From Arachidicoccus rhizosphaerae (lineage in GTDB: Bacteria; Bacteroidota; Bacteroidia; Chitinophagales; Chitinophagaceae): a stretch of DNA of 64,000 nucleotides. Below, in pieces: positions 56,901 through 64,000 of this stretch; the stretch's first letter is position 1, and the number at the start of each line of letters is the position of its first letter. The stretch spans positions 43,753-107,752 of the forward strand of contig NZ_FNQY01000017.1 in NCBI RefSeq assembly GCF_900107765.1, given 5' to 3'. The position numbers and the translations under genes are program-made. Below the pieces are notes generated by a model. That model did not search any database. It saw nothing but the letters and a program-made list of their open reading frames with translations, and had not been told where the DNA came from.

Positions 56901-57095
56901 TTGAAAGGGGATGAAACCAGATCCTTTATAGAGAATTCCTTTAAAAATGGGGAGATTCAGGCCTCTGGAATTTCTTTTTCAAAGGTTTTGCCACCTGTTT
57001 CGAGGTTCTCTCCGACTGGAGATCTGACAAAAAAGAAGGAAACTGTTTTTGAAAAACTGAGATCTTACTTTGAGAGATATATTAATTTGATTTGA
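53946..57095 (+). CDS. hsdR: Type I restriction endonuclease subunit R
   Basis: A 1049-residue HsdR. The N-terminal PD-(D/E)xK nuclease has Asp151 in RYDITILVNG and Glu165-x-Lys167 in VELKKRG. The SF2 translocase core has Walker A GSGKT (326-330), DEAD-box-like DECH (424-427), FTGTPIF, and a later motif VI region with QAYSRTNRI. The C-terminal helical domain (SLTPSTDIDDEWPNFV) binds HsdM-HsdS. It cuts unmodified DNA after translocation. The gene follows hsdS after one base. Confidence 0.97.
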   Translation: MKEYKLISENTESTVVAEYRSEYKREVSYQSEAELEREFIQLLENQAYSAIKITTDKDLVNNLRVQLERLNNYGFKDSEWKSFFANTIANSNSGIKEKTKLIQEDYIQSIECEDGQLRNIYLIDKKNIHNNQLQVINQYETHEGKRANRYDITILVNGLPLVHVELKKRGVNLKEAFNQIDRYNRESFWADSGLFEFIQIFVISNGTLSKYYSNTTRFTHVKERGNISGGRKSKTSNSFEFTSWWADGNNKPILDLMDFGKTFFAKHSILNVLTRYCVFTSDELLLVMRPYQIVATERILSKIKVAHNYKLYGSIKAGGYVWHTTGSGKTLTSFKTAQLASRLDYIDKVMFVVDRKDLDYQTMKEYDKFEKGAANSNTSTAILKRQLDDPNAKIIITTIQKLSNLIKKQKNHGSYTKPIVFIFDECHRSQFGDMHEAITKTFKKYYLFGFTGTPIFAVNASSGGKAHLKTTAQAFGCNLHGDPKDCTDEIHQTAIHTYTIIDAIADKNVLPFRVDYISTMREKDDIKEQQVRDIDRERALLSPVRVGNTVKYILEHFDQKTSRNSKPYMMTTLANVYEVASARDRNKIEEAKKNIRLSGFNSIFAVTSIEAAKAYYLEFKRQQKDLPDLRRLKVATIFSFEQNGEVDDGLEDENSESTEGLSASDRDFLDLAILDYNSIFKTNYDTSADKFQNYYKDVSLRMKNREIDLLIVVNMFLTGFDATTLNTLWVDKNLRMHGLLQAYSRTNRILNSIKTYGNIVCFRNLEEPTNQSLALFGDKDARGIVLLKTYEEYYHGYDGEGRQIPGYYDLVHELLDKFPLGERILGEGAKKEFIRLFGTILKVWNILRSFDQFAGNEILSDRDFQDYRAIYIDLYNEFRPGGKGDRENVNDDIVFEMELIKQVEINIDYILMLIRKYHAGHCKDKEVIVNIQKAIDSSVDLRNKKELIEKFVHSLTPSTDIDDEWPNFVRERKEVELEEIISDENLKGDETRSFIENSFKNGEIQASGISFSKVLPPVSRFSPTGDLTKKKETVFEKLRSYFERYINLI

Positions 57096-57329
57096 AAATT
57101 AACTATTTACAAGGATAACTGTTGAATCGGTCGCTCATGAAATGAAATAATAGCTCTTTTGATACTGTCAAGAGGGATAATTCATTAAGTATTATTTTAA
57201 AATTGAGTTTTTAATAGAATTTCTGTGCTAGTAATTCAAAGGACGGAACAGAGACAGGGGCCTGCATAAATGTTTTTGTTGTTAAGGTGTATGAGGTCGG
57301 GTGAAATTTGAAACTATAAAACCAGAATT

Positions 57330-60300
57330 ATGAAAGGTAATTTTACTAGTAAGGAATTGTATAAGTTTCTTACTAATCAGCCATTAGGGGATGATTTATT
57401 TGAAAACAAGTCACAAGATAGAATTGCGGTTGTAATAAAGGAGAATATTATAAATGAGCCGGAATTTAAGATTATTGGGATTGATGGAGAGTGGGGGGCT
57501 GGGAAAAGTAATTTGATTAGATTATTGGAGAAAAAACTTGAGAATACACATAAATTCTTTGTCTATGACGTCTGGGGGCATCAAGAAGATGAACAAAGGA
57601 AAGCAATTTTAGTAGAGCTTACTGAATTTATTAAAAATGAAAACAATTTATTAAAAAAGGTAGATAAGAAGATTTGGGATGATAAATTAAAAGTTTTATT
57701 AGCAAAATCAAAGGAAATAACAACTGTTAACCAACCCTATCTGAGTGTAGGTTTTATTTTTAGCCTATTATCAATAATTTACATTCCAACTGTGAATGTT
57801 TTCAAAGACTCAATGTCAGATTTCTTTGAAATAGAATCCTGGTTCTGGAAACTGGTTTTAGTGACGTTCCCAATTTTTATTGTTATTGGTATTTACCTTT
57901 GGAATCTAATTAAAAGCTGGAGAAAAATCGGTTTTTGGAAATCATTTACATTATCAGCTGAAGAGACATTTCAGGTTTATACGAATAAGCAAAAGAGGGA
58001 AACGAAGCTTGAAACCATTTCTGAGAATCAGCCATCTGTAAGGGACTTTCAGAATTGGATGGAAGATATAGATAAGGACTTGAACAAAAAAATTGTAATT
58101 GTGTTTGATAACTTTGATAGACTGCCCAAGAAACATATTTTAAATATTTGGTCATCAATACATATTTTCTTTGCAGAGAAAGGATATTCCAATATTAAAG
58201 TTATCATTCCTTTTGATAGAGAACACGTTCAAAATGCGTTTAGCGAACTCAATGGGGTTGACAATAAATTTGGAGATGATTATATAAATAAAACATTTGA
58301 TATCGTTTTTAGAATTACTTTACCAATTATGTCAAATTGGAAAAAGTTTTTCAGAGAACAATGGGAAATGGCCTTTGTTAATTTTGATGAATTTGAATTT
58401 AGGTTAGTTGTTCAGATTTATGAGTTTCTTGGCCGCAGAATAACACCAAGGGAAATTATTTCATTTATAAACGAAATTCTAACCATAAAGCTGATAGATG
58501 ATAATTTCAAAGAGAGGTATATAGCAATTTTTGTAATTAGAAAAAATGAAATTCTAAAGGATCCATTGAAGGCTATTACATCTTCTAAAGACATACTGGG
58601 TGGGTTAGCATCACTTTATGGTAATGACGCTAATTATGCAAAACAATTAACTGCAATTGTTTATCATATTGATGTTGAAAATGCTATTGAGTTAATCTAC
58701 CGGCAAGAATTAAAGGACTCGCTCGTAAAGAATGATACTGAACAATTTAATTCGATTTGCGCTTCTGATTTTGTCGATTCCATTTTTGTTTCAGCAATAT
58801 CAGAGATTGAGGTATTTGACAATCCAATTATTGCTTTATCAACTTTAAATGGAAATTCAAAAGTATCCTCGCAATATGTAAATCAAGCCTGGAGTTTGTT
58901 TTACGATAAGGTTCTTCAATCTGATAATGAGGTAAGTAAGCTAGAAATTGATAAATGGCAAGTAACTTTGATTAAAAATATTTCTGACAATAGATATTTG
59001 AGAAATTTATTAGACGGTTATTTTATGTTAATTGATGATTCTAATATTGAAAATTATAGCGATTTAATTGATGGTTTAGCTATTGAATTATCTGACGAAA
59101 GATTGTCAAACTGTTTGATAGAACGTAATGTTACGGCTGACAATTACCTTAGATTAATTGAGTACAAAGGTGTTAAATATGCTAAATATAAACTTTCGAC
59201 AAATTATACTTCATTGGATCTTCACCTTTCTCAATTGAATATTAAAGACATTTTGTCTCTTGTAAATACCGGTTTGATTCCTTTTGTAGATTATGATTTT
59301 AAAGAATACAAAGAACAATTAAAGAATAGTCTTGTTACTTTTATAGATCAAAATAATATACAATCTGCAAATGATACTTTCATGAAAATTAAGGAAACTG
59401 CCCTAAAAAGTGAAGGTTTAAAGGATTTATTAGATGATTCTAAAGTCTACTCCCTTTATATGAACGGAGTAAATTCAGATTTGCCAATTATCAATGAATT
59501 GATTGCGATCAGGATCGCAAGGGCCGAAAAGTTTCAATCGTCCTATCAGAGCCAATTTAAAAATGTTTTAAATACTGATGATAAAAATAAAGCAGAAGAA
59601 ATTTCCAACATAATTTTACAGTACGTCACTTATGGAGAATTATTGCTGAAATCAAGTTATTTTAAAGATTCGTTATTGTTTAAAGAAATTATTTTTAGCA
59701 TGTTTCCAAAATCTAGCTTAGATAAGAAGGCAAATATTTTAACTTTGATTGAAAATTATGATGAAATAAAGACTTGTTTGGGTATCGAGGATTACAAATT
59801 GCTCAGTGAGTTGAATAAGTGGCGATTCGATAAAACTAAACTGAATATTGATAAGTTAAGTGATGACTTTGTTACAGACTGTTTGGAGAATTCTGAATTA
59901 AGAATTACCAGTGACTTTTTAGAGGTGTTTAATGAGAATTTTGTTAATTTTGATAAAGAAAGTTATGAAGTAGTTTTTGAAGACATAACAGATGTACATT
60001 TTAAATACTTTAAACTAATAAATCCTTTAATGCTTACTCAAACTTCGTTAGATGCCTTTGAGAGTGTGTTTATTGAAAAGCTAGAAACCCGAGCAGAAAT
60101 TGAATCTGGGCGATGGGATATATTGGAAGTTTATAACAAAAATAATTCGTCTATTTCTATTGTGAATTTTCTAAAGAATATTCGGGATGCAATCTTAAGA
60201 TCGAGAATTTTCCTTGATTTGGAAGTTGCAAAAAAGCTTTTGCCTTATTTTTTTCATTATGATTTATTGACCGGCCAAGATAATTTATTCAGGTTGATGT

Positions 60301-60509
60301 TAAAGAATGACTTTTTAACTGAATCGGATTTTGTTCAACTATTAATTTTGAATTCCGATTATATAAAGATATTATACAAGGGGGCTCAACAATTAGATAA
60401 AGAAGGATTTAGGAATTTATTAAATGAAAATCGTGAAGATAGTTCCGAACTTGAAAGTTTAGCTAAAGTTTTAAATATACGAAAGGCAAAAGATAAACCA
60501 GAGGCATAG
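57330..60509 (+). CDS. KAP-family P-loop NTPase with transmembrane helices
   Basis: A 1059-residue protein. KAP NTPase features: Walker A GEWGAGKS (residues 53-60), the KAP-typical YDVWGHQEDEQRKAI, two transmembrane segments (about 137-155 and 172-192) inserted in the NTPase domain, Walker B IVIVFDNFDRL (255-265), followed by FDREHVQNAF and RITPREIISFINE. The remaining 600 residues are helical with no recognised domain. Related KAP NTPases occur in mobile-element defence islands and may gate effectors at the membrane. It stands 234 bases after hsdR and leads a three-gene unit. Confidence 0.88.
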   Translation: MKGNFTSKELYKFLTNQPLGDDLFENKSQDRIAVVIKENIINEPEFKIIGIDGEWGAGKSNLIRLLEKKLENTHKFFVYDVWGHQEDEQRKAILVELTEFIKNENNLLKKVDKKIWDDKLKVLLAKSKEITTVNQPYLSVGFIFSLLSIIYIPTVNVFKDSMSDFFEIESWFWKLVLVTFPIFIVIGIYLWNLIKSWRKIGFWKSFTLSAEETFQVYTNKQKRETKLETISENQPSVRDFQNWMEDIDKDLNKKIVIVFDNFDRLPKKHILNIWSSIHIFFAEKGYSNIKVIIPFDREHVQNAFSELNGVDNKFGDDYINKTFDIVFRITLPIMSNWKKFFREQWEMAFVNFDEFEFRLVVQIYEFLGRRITPREIISFINEILTIKLIDDNFKERYIAIFVIRKNEILKDPLKAITSSKDILGGLASLYGNDANYAKQLTAIVYHIDVENAIELIYRQELKDSLVKNDTEQFNSICASDFVDSIFVSAISEIEVFDNPIIALSTLNGNSKVSSQYVNQAWSLFYDKVLQSDNEVSKLEIDKWQVTLIKNISDNRYLRNLLDGYFMLIDDSNIENYSDLIDGLAIELSDERLSNCLIERNVTADNYLRLIEYKGVKYAKYKLSTNYTSLDLHLSQLNIKDILSLVNTGLIPFVDYDFKEYKEQLKNSLVTFIDQNNIQSANDTFMKIKETALKSEGLKDLLDDSKVYSLYMNGVNSDLPIINELIAIRIARAEKFQSSYQSQFKNVLNTDDKNKAEEISNIILQYVTYGELLLKSSYFKDSLLFKEIIFSMFPKSSLDKKANILTLIENYDEIKTCLGIEDYKLLSELNKWRFDKTKLNIDKLSDDFVTDCLENSELRITSDFLEVFNENFVNFDKESYEVVFEDITDVHFKYFKLINPLMLTQTSLDAFESVFIEKLETRAEIESGRWDILEVYNKNNSSISIVNFLKNIRDAILRSRIFLDLEVAKKLLPYFFHYDLLTGQDNLFRLMLKNDFLTESDFVQLLILNSDYIKILYKGAQQLDKEGFRNLLNENREDSSELESLAKVLNIRKAKDKPEA

Positions 60510-60607
60510 TTAGCTAAAGTTAAAAGCTGGCGACTAGCTATATGTTGAGACTGATTCTTTTAATTTCCCGAATTCCTGGCCGCTGCAATCTTAAAAAACT
60601 AAAATAA

Positions 60608-61891
60608 ATGGATAAAGAACAAATTTTTATAAATCAGACACTTTACCCAAAAGCAGCTGATGTATTTAAGATTGACATTAAGCCAATCAACGAAATTATT
60701 GGTGATTGTTTATTCATAGTAGATACGAATGCACTTCTTATTCCATATACTACAAGTTCTTTTGGATTTGAGGAGATTGAAAAGGCCTACTCTAAATTAA
60801 TCAAAACGAAACAATTAATTATCCCGGGGCAAGTGGCAAGAGAGTTTGCAAAGAATCGCCCCGAAAAAATTAAAACATTATTTCAACAGTTGAACATAAT
60901 AAAAGGTAAAATTAAAAACCTTTCAACTGGCCAGTATCCACTTTTAGAAACCCTTCGAGAATATAAAGAAGCTGTTGAATTAGAAAACGAGATTCGAATA
61001 TTACAAAAAAAGTATTCAATAAAAATTGAAGAAATTTTAAGCCAGATTAAAGATTGGAGATGGAATGATCCTGTTAGTTCTGTTTATAATAGGTTGTTTA
61101 GTGAAGATATTATATATGAATTTGACATTGATCAAGATACAATCATTAAAGAACTTGAAAGGCGAAATAAGTTTAGTATCCCGCCTGGGTTTAATGATAA
61201 ATCTAAAGGGGATTTTGGAGTAGGAGATTTATTGATTTGGCTTACAATTTTGGAAGTTGCTAAGGAACAAAAAAAGGACGTAATATTTATTTCTGGAGAT
61301 GAAAAAAATGACTGGTTTTATAGAAGTGAAAGCCAATCTCTCTATCCAAGATTTGAGTTAGTTATTGAATTCAAACATGCTACAAATGGTAAATCATTTC
61401 ATATAATAAAATTGTCTCAGCTTTTGACGGAATTAGGTGCAGATGAAAAGGCTGTAAAAGAAGTAGAGTTTACGGAGAGAAATGTTAACATTGGCTTTTC
61501 TGAATATAGAAACTTCAGCCTTAAAGCAGTAGAATTAGTTTATAAATGGCTGCAAGAGACGGAATCAAAAAAAGAAATAGTTGTAAATAATGGGTTTCCT
61601 GATTTTTTAATTAAGGACTCTGAAAAAATTGAGGGTGTTGATGTTATGACCTTAAGGGGTGGAAGAAACATTATTTCTTTACATAGATTTCAGGAACGGT
61701 ATATGCGAGCTTACTATGAAATTAAGGAAGGGAAATGCGATATTTTCAAATTCGTAATAGTTGTTCCTGATAGAGATGCAATTGATTCTGTAAATAAATA
61801 TTTTGATCGGTTCTCTGATAAATACAAAAATGAATTTATTTCGATAATTGCTGGAACAATTTCTGATGATGGGAATTTTGAACAATTATAA
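60608..61891 (+). CDS. PIN-like (DUF4935-type) nuclease with extra C-terminal domain
   Basis: A 427-residue protein. The PIN-fold acidic residues are visible: Asp39 in FIVDTNALL, Glu79 in GQVAREFAKNRP, Asp207 in FGVGDLLIW and Asp231 in FISGDEKNDWF; the NDW motif is typical of DUF4935 PIN-like proteins. These are metal-dependent RNases or DNases. After residue 300 comes a separate domain (FPDFLI...GVDVMTLRGGRNI...FKFVIVVPDRDAI) that I cannot assign. It starts 98 bases after the KAP gene. Candidate effector of the system. Confidence 0.85.
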   Translation: MDKEQIFINQTLYPKAADVFKIDIKPINEIIGDCLFIVDTNALLIPYTTSSFGFEEIEKAYSKLIKTKQLIIPGQVAREFAKNRPEKIKTLFQQLNIIKGKIKNLSTGQYPLLETLREYKEAVELENEIRILQKKYSIKIEEILSQIKDWRWNDPVSSVYNRLFSEDIIYEFDIDQDTIIKELERRNKFSIPPGFNDKSKGDFGVGDLLIWLTILEVAKEQKKDVIFISGDEKNDWFYRSESQSLYPRFELVIEFKHATNGKSFHIIKLSQLLTELGADEKAVKEVEFTERNVNIGFSEYRNFSLKAVELVYKWLQETESKKEIVVNNGFPDFLIKDSEKIEGVDVMTLRGGRNIISLHRFQERYMRAYYEIKEGKCDIFKFVIVVPDRDAIDSVNKYFDRFSDKYKNEFISIIAGTISDDGNFEQL

Positions 61892-61992
61892 AATCTGCTA
61901 CTGACAATGAGTATTTACATAGTGGGTATTTTTTTCTTTTAATAGATGGCGGAAGCTATAAGTATTTTGTACCAATAGATTATTTAGAATAA
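61882..61992 (+). pseudogene. Possible coding remnant after the PIN-like gene
   Basis: An open stretch with no start codon reads TDNEYLHSGYFFLLIDGGSY and then KYFVPIDYLE before a stop at 61990-61992. The composition looks protein-like. It may be the tail of a decayed gene or a past frameshifted extension of the PIN-like gene. Short and unproven. Confidence 0.35.
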
Positions 61993-62042
61993 ACACCTAA
62001 TGTATCGCCACGAACCGTTAATAGTAATATGAAGATACGTAT

Positions 62043-63095
62043 ATGTTAGAAAACCCTGAAGAAATAAGAAAAGTTATCTACACGACCGGCTTATTGTTAA
62101 AGGCAGATGGAAATATTGAATTATACCAATTATTTAATAACTCTGAAATAGTCTTTGAAAAGGCAGGTTATGACAATTGGAATGGTGGAGTGTATTTCTT
62201 CACAGTTTTCTTAATTATTGATGTAGAAACATTTGTAAAAAATAGAGAGCGAATTGAGGTAATTGAAGCGGAACTTTTGGCTGCATTCGAGATTGGTACG
62301 AGATATTTGGAAGGTGAAGAGATTTCAAGGGTACAATTAGTTCCTAAAGCTCATCCCAAGATTGATTGGACAAAAACTTCTGGAATAACAACAAAGGCGG
62401 GACTCCTTCGTGACATTAGTTTTCTTAAGAATACAATGATTTCAGTGTCAACCGGTGGACAAAGAATTCAAGAAATTAACGATCAATACAAACAGACTTT
62501 TAATGCAACCAATAAAGCACTCCAAAGACTTGGTTTTCAAAACCCAAACCAATACTCCGACTTATGGGATTGGTACGGTAAATGGAGTTCAGATTTTTCT
62601 ACTTATAGAGAACGAAGGGCTTTTATTAGAGATCTGTATGCTTCGTTAACAAAAATACTTGAAGATACTGAAGATGCGGAAACTGTTACAGTTACAGTTG
62701 ACCTCACTGGTTGGGAACGCCTCGAAAGGTCAATTAACGAAATAAGGAAACGGCAGAGCGAAGCAGAAAAAGAAGAGCAATTTCAGGTAATTGGACTCTT
62801 GTGTAGAGAAACAATAATCACTTTGGCTCAATCAGTTTTTGTTGAGGGTAAGCATCGTATTTTGGACGATACGAAGGTTAGCAAAACGGATGTAAAAAGA
62901 ATGTTAGAAGCTTATATAGCAGTTGAGCTTGCAGGCTCTTCAAATGAAACATTGAGAAAATATGCACGTGCTACTTTAGAACTTGCTAATGAACTTACAC
63001 ATAAGCGAACGGCAACGAAAAGAGATGGTTCTCTTTGTTCAATTGCAACTTTATCCCTTATAAACTTTATTGGGACTATTGAAGGAAGAATTTGA
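62043..63095 (+). CDS. Protein of unknown function, C-terminal abortive-infection-like domain
   Basis: A 350-residue protein. The N-terminal 110 residues are mixed alpha/beta, the middle is helical, and the C-terminal 100 residues (LCRETIITLAQSVF...LEAYIAVELAGSSNETLRKYARATLELANELTHKRTATKRDGSLC) form a helical domain I associate by eye with abortive-infection-type proteins. The AN-x3-H tetrad (Asn316, His320) recalls a HEPN motif, but the Arg before Asn is Ala315, so a HEPN RNase is not secured. It is third in the KAP-PIN unit, 151 bases after the PIN-like gene. Confidence 0.75.
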   Translation: MLENPEEIRKVIYTTGLLLKADGNIELYQLFNNSEIVFEKAGYDNWNGGVYFFTVFLIIDVETFVKNRERIEVIEAELLAAFEIGTRYLEGEEISRVQLVPKAHPKIDWTKTSGITTKAGLLRDISFLKNTMISVSTGGQRIQEINDQYKQTFNATNKALQRLGFQNPNQYSDLWDWYGKWSSDFSTYRERRAFIRDLYASLTKILEDTEDAETVTVTVDLTGWERLERSINEIRKRQSEAEKEEQFQVIGLLCRETIITLAQSVFVEGKHRILDDTKVSKTDVKRMLEAYIAVELAGSSNETLRKYARATLELANELTHKRTATKRDGSLCSIATLSLINFIGTIEGRI

Positions 63096-63231
63096 ATAAA
63101 TAATACCGCCACTGACCGGTTTTGAGTCAGGCTAAGAAGACGGCATCGATTGGATTGCGCTTTGCTGCTATGTACTAATTAAATGAGGCAGGATATTTTA
63201 TCTCCTAAAATTCTTTGTATTATTTTTACAT

Positions 63232-63249
63232 CTAATTTACACCAGTATC
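63232..63249 (+). repeat. Right copy of the 18-bp direct repeat
   Basis: CTAATTTACACCAGTATC, identical to 40571-40588. It lies 35 bases inside the proposed right attachment core. It is either an integrase arm site or, alternatively, the true right end. Confidence 0.7.
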
Positions 63250-63283
63250 TGTGCAATATATTGGTTATCAGCATATTTGAACT

Positions 63284-63301
63284 TACTGTATTGGCAAATA
63301 G
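63284..63301 (+). other. Right attachment core (attR), imperfect copy of the mnmE end
   Basis: TACTGTATTGGCAAATAG matches TTCTGTATTGGGAAGTAG at 15 of 18 positions, in direct orientation. It overlaps a CAAATAGTTGAT/ATCAATTATTTG dyad (63295-63321). The same order of mnmE-end-like bases appears just upstream (ATATTTG). Confidence 0.55.
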
Positions 63302-63403
63302 TTGATTATCAATTATTTGCTAATACAAGACTTATTTTATTTCAGATAATGCCGTATATTAATAAAATGTCCTCCTTCTGCAAAACCGCTTGTTAGTGAC
63401 TGT

Positions 63404-63556
63404 TTATTTCTTATCCACTGTGTTTGATAATTTTTCAAATTCGGCAATATACTTTTCAAAATTATCGTCAGCAATGCCTTGCATAACTACTGCACTTTCA
63501 CCAATTAATACAACGTGTTGGAATAAAACTGTCGCTTTCCCATTTAGTTTGCCTGG
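63404..63556 (-). pseudogene. 3' fragment of a truncated gene
   Basis: Fifty codons on the minus strand, ending at 63404-63406, read GKATVLFQHVVLIGESAVVM, then QGIADDNFEKYIAEFEKLSN. The upstream frame is closed by a stop at 63557-63559, right where an insertion-sequence-like end begins. It looks like the C-terminus of a secreted or PsbP/DUF1795-like protein whose 5' part was removed by an insertion. The identity is uncertain. Confidence 0.55.
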
Positions 63557-63559
63557 TTA

Positions 63560-63677
63560 GGCCCCCTTTAAATCGGACAATTTTTACGAAGTTAATAATT
63601 TGATTTAATTGTGCATTATTTTTGTATTGCCGAATGCGACTGACGGTGACCTTTATACCGAAAGTTGTTCTTTATAA
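63560..63677. other. Possible remnant of another insertion sequence
   Basis: GGCCCCCTTTAAATCGGACA at about 63559-63580 has the look of an IS3-family terminal repeat, and the remaining 100 bases carry no gene. It lies between the truncated gene and the next insertion sequence, so it may be an older IS end disrupted by the newer one. Confidence 0.4.
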
Positions 63678-64000
63678 TGGACCCCATTTTTTGGACAGGT
63701 TAATAAGATATAACTTTATAACGTAAAACCTTTCAAAAATGAGTAAAACAAGTCGCAGGAAGTTCACCTCAGAATTCAAAACCAAGGTCTGTTTGGAAGC
63801 CATTAAAGAGCAACAGACTATAGAAACACTAAGTAAGAAATATGACATACACCCCACTCAAATAAACACGTGGAAAAAAGAGTTTTTAGCCAAAGCTAGT
63901 CTCGTTTTTGAGAAGGATGCACCTGCTGATCAGTCTGAGGATCAGGCCTTAAAAGAGAATCTATATGCAGAAATAGGAAGACTTAAAATAGCTAATGATT
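63678..64000 (+). mobile_element. Left part of an IS3-family insertion sequence
   Basis: Begins with TGGACCCCATTTTTTGGACA (63678-63697), a terminal inverted repeat typical of IS3-family (IS150-like) elements, and contains the start of orfA. The rest is beyond the window. Confidence 0.8.
63739..64000 (+). CDS. IS3-family transposase OrfA, N-terminal part
   Basis: The first 87 codons of a transposase with the HTH_Tnp_1 domain: KTSRRKFTSEFKTKVCLEAI, then LSKKYDIHPTQINTWKKEFL, and a start of the leucine-zipper region (LYAEIGRLKIAND). OrfA binds the IS ends. The frame is open at the window edge; OrfB (DDE domain) should follow outside it. Confidence 0.93.
   Translation, partial: MSKTSRRKFTSEFKTKVCLEAIKEQQTIETLSKKYDIHPTQINTWKKEFLAKASLVFEKDAPADQSEDQALKENLYAEIGRLKIAND

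Larger units (their letters stand above)
40417..63301. mobile_element. Integrative and mobilizable element at the mnmE 3' end, about 22.9 kb
   Basis: Evidence: (1) a tyrosine recombinase lies just after mnmE; (2) the last 18 bases of mnmE recur imperfectly (15 of 18) at 63284-63301; (3) a perfect 18-bp repeat lies just inside both ends; (4) the content is mobile in type: excisionase-like HTH, DUF3987 protein, MobC, relaxase, restriction and defence genes; (5) it is visibly more AT-rich than the flanks. No conjugation (type IV secretion) genes are present, so it would need a helper to transfer. The right boundary is inferred; the perfect repeat at 63232-63249 is an alternative end. Confidence 0.8.

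Noticed and set aside
57096..57329. Promoter or repeats before the KAP gene
   Set aside because: No consensus promoter or repeat found; only an AT-rich gap of 234 bases.
62990..63010. HEPN RNase motif in the last protein
   Set aside because: The AN-x3-H tetrad lacks the Arg of the RN-x4-H consensus, so a HEPN assignment is not secured.
63096..63231. Possible gene in the gap before the right repeat
   Set aside because: No open frame of useful length; only AT-rich sequence.

Overview
The window reads as a Bacteroidota chromosome segment. Support comes from two SusC/SusD outer-membrane glycan-uptake pairs, a SusE-type lipoprotein, TANNTTTG-type -7 promoter boxes with few Shine-Dalgarno sequences, and the bacillithiol enzyme BshC. 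A member of the Chitinophagaceae or a relative is plausible, but the sequence alone does not fix the family. All calls come from reading the sequence; no database search was run.

Region 1 (1-8.5 kb) is the end of a polysaccharide utilization locus: SusC C-terminus, SusD, SusE-like lipoprotein, a GH76 endo-alpha-1,6-mannanase-like lipoprotein, then (after an opposed macro-domain gene) an SGNH esterase-like protein and a GH97 glycosidase. Glycan is captured at the surface, cut by GH76 and probably trimmed in the periplasm by GH97. Region 2 (8.7-29.2 kb) is mostly core chromosome: a sigma factor, a fused 2-oxoacid dehydrogenase E1, a SatD/DUF3307 pair, LipA, two OsmC proteins, RimO, BshC, an FMN reductase, RecG, thiolase, methylglyoxal synthase, a phosphodiesterase, an HxlR regulator and an aminotransferase. 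Several genes concern thiol, redox or lipoyl chemistry. Region 3 (29.4-39 kb) has a second SusC/SusD pair, a TlpA-type thioredoxin, a 2-hydroxyacid dehydrogenase homologue lacking its catalytic residues, and a subtilase. It ends with mnmE.

Region 4 (about 40.4-63.3 kb) is an AT-rich integrative mobilizable element inserted at the 3' end of mnmE. Its right end carries an imperfect copy (15/18) of the last 18 bases of mnmE, and a perfect 18-bp repeat lies just inside both ends. In order it holds a tyrosine recombinase, a three-helix membrane protein, an excisionase-like HTH protein, a DUF3987 P-loop protein, a symmetric array of six 6-bp motifs, a candidate oriT, MobC- and relaxase-type mobilization genes with two small membrane proteins, a secreted glycine-zipper protein beside a lipoprotein, and a long defence cargo. 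That cargo is Mrr, a type I restriction-modification set (hsdM-rhuM-hsdS-hsdR), and three co-directional genes: a KAP P-loop NTPase, a PIN-like (DUF4935-type) nuclease with an extra C-terminal domain, and a protein of unknown function. This trio is the best candidate here for an undescribed defence system.

Region 5 (63.3-64 kb) holds a truncated gene and the start of an IS3-family insertion sequence that runs off the window. I saw no rRNA or tRNA gene, CRISPR array or convincing riboswitch.
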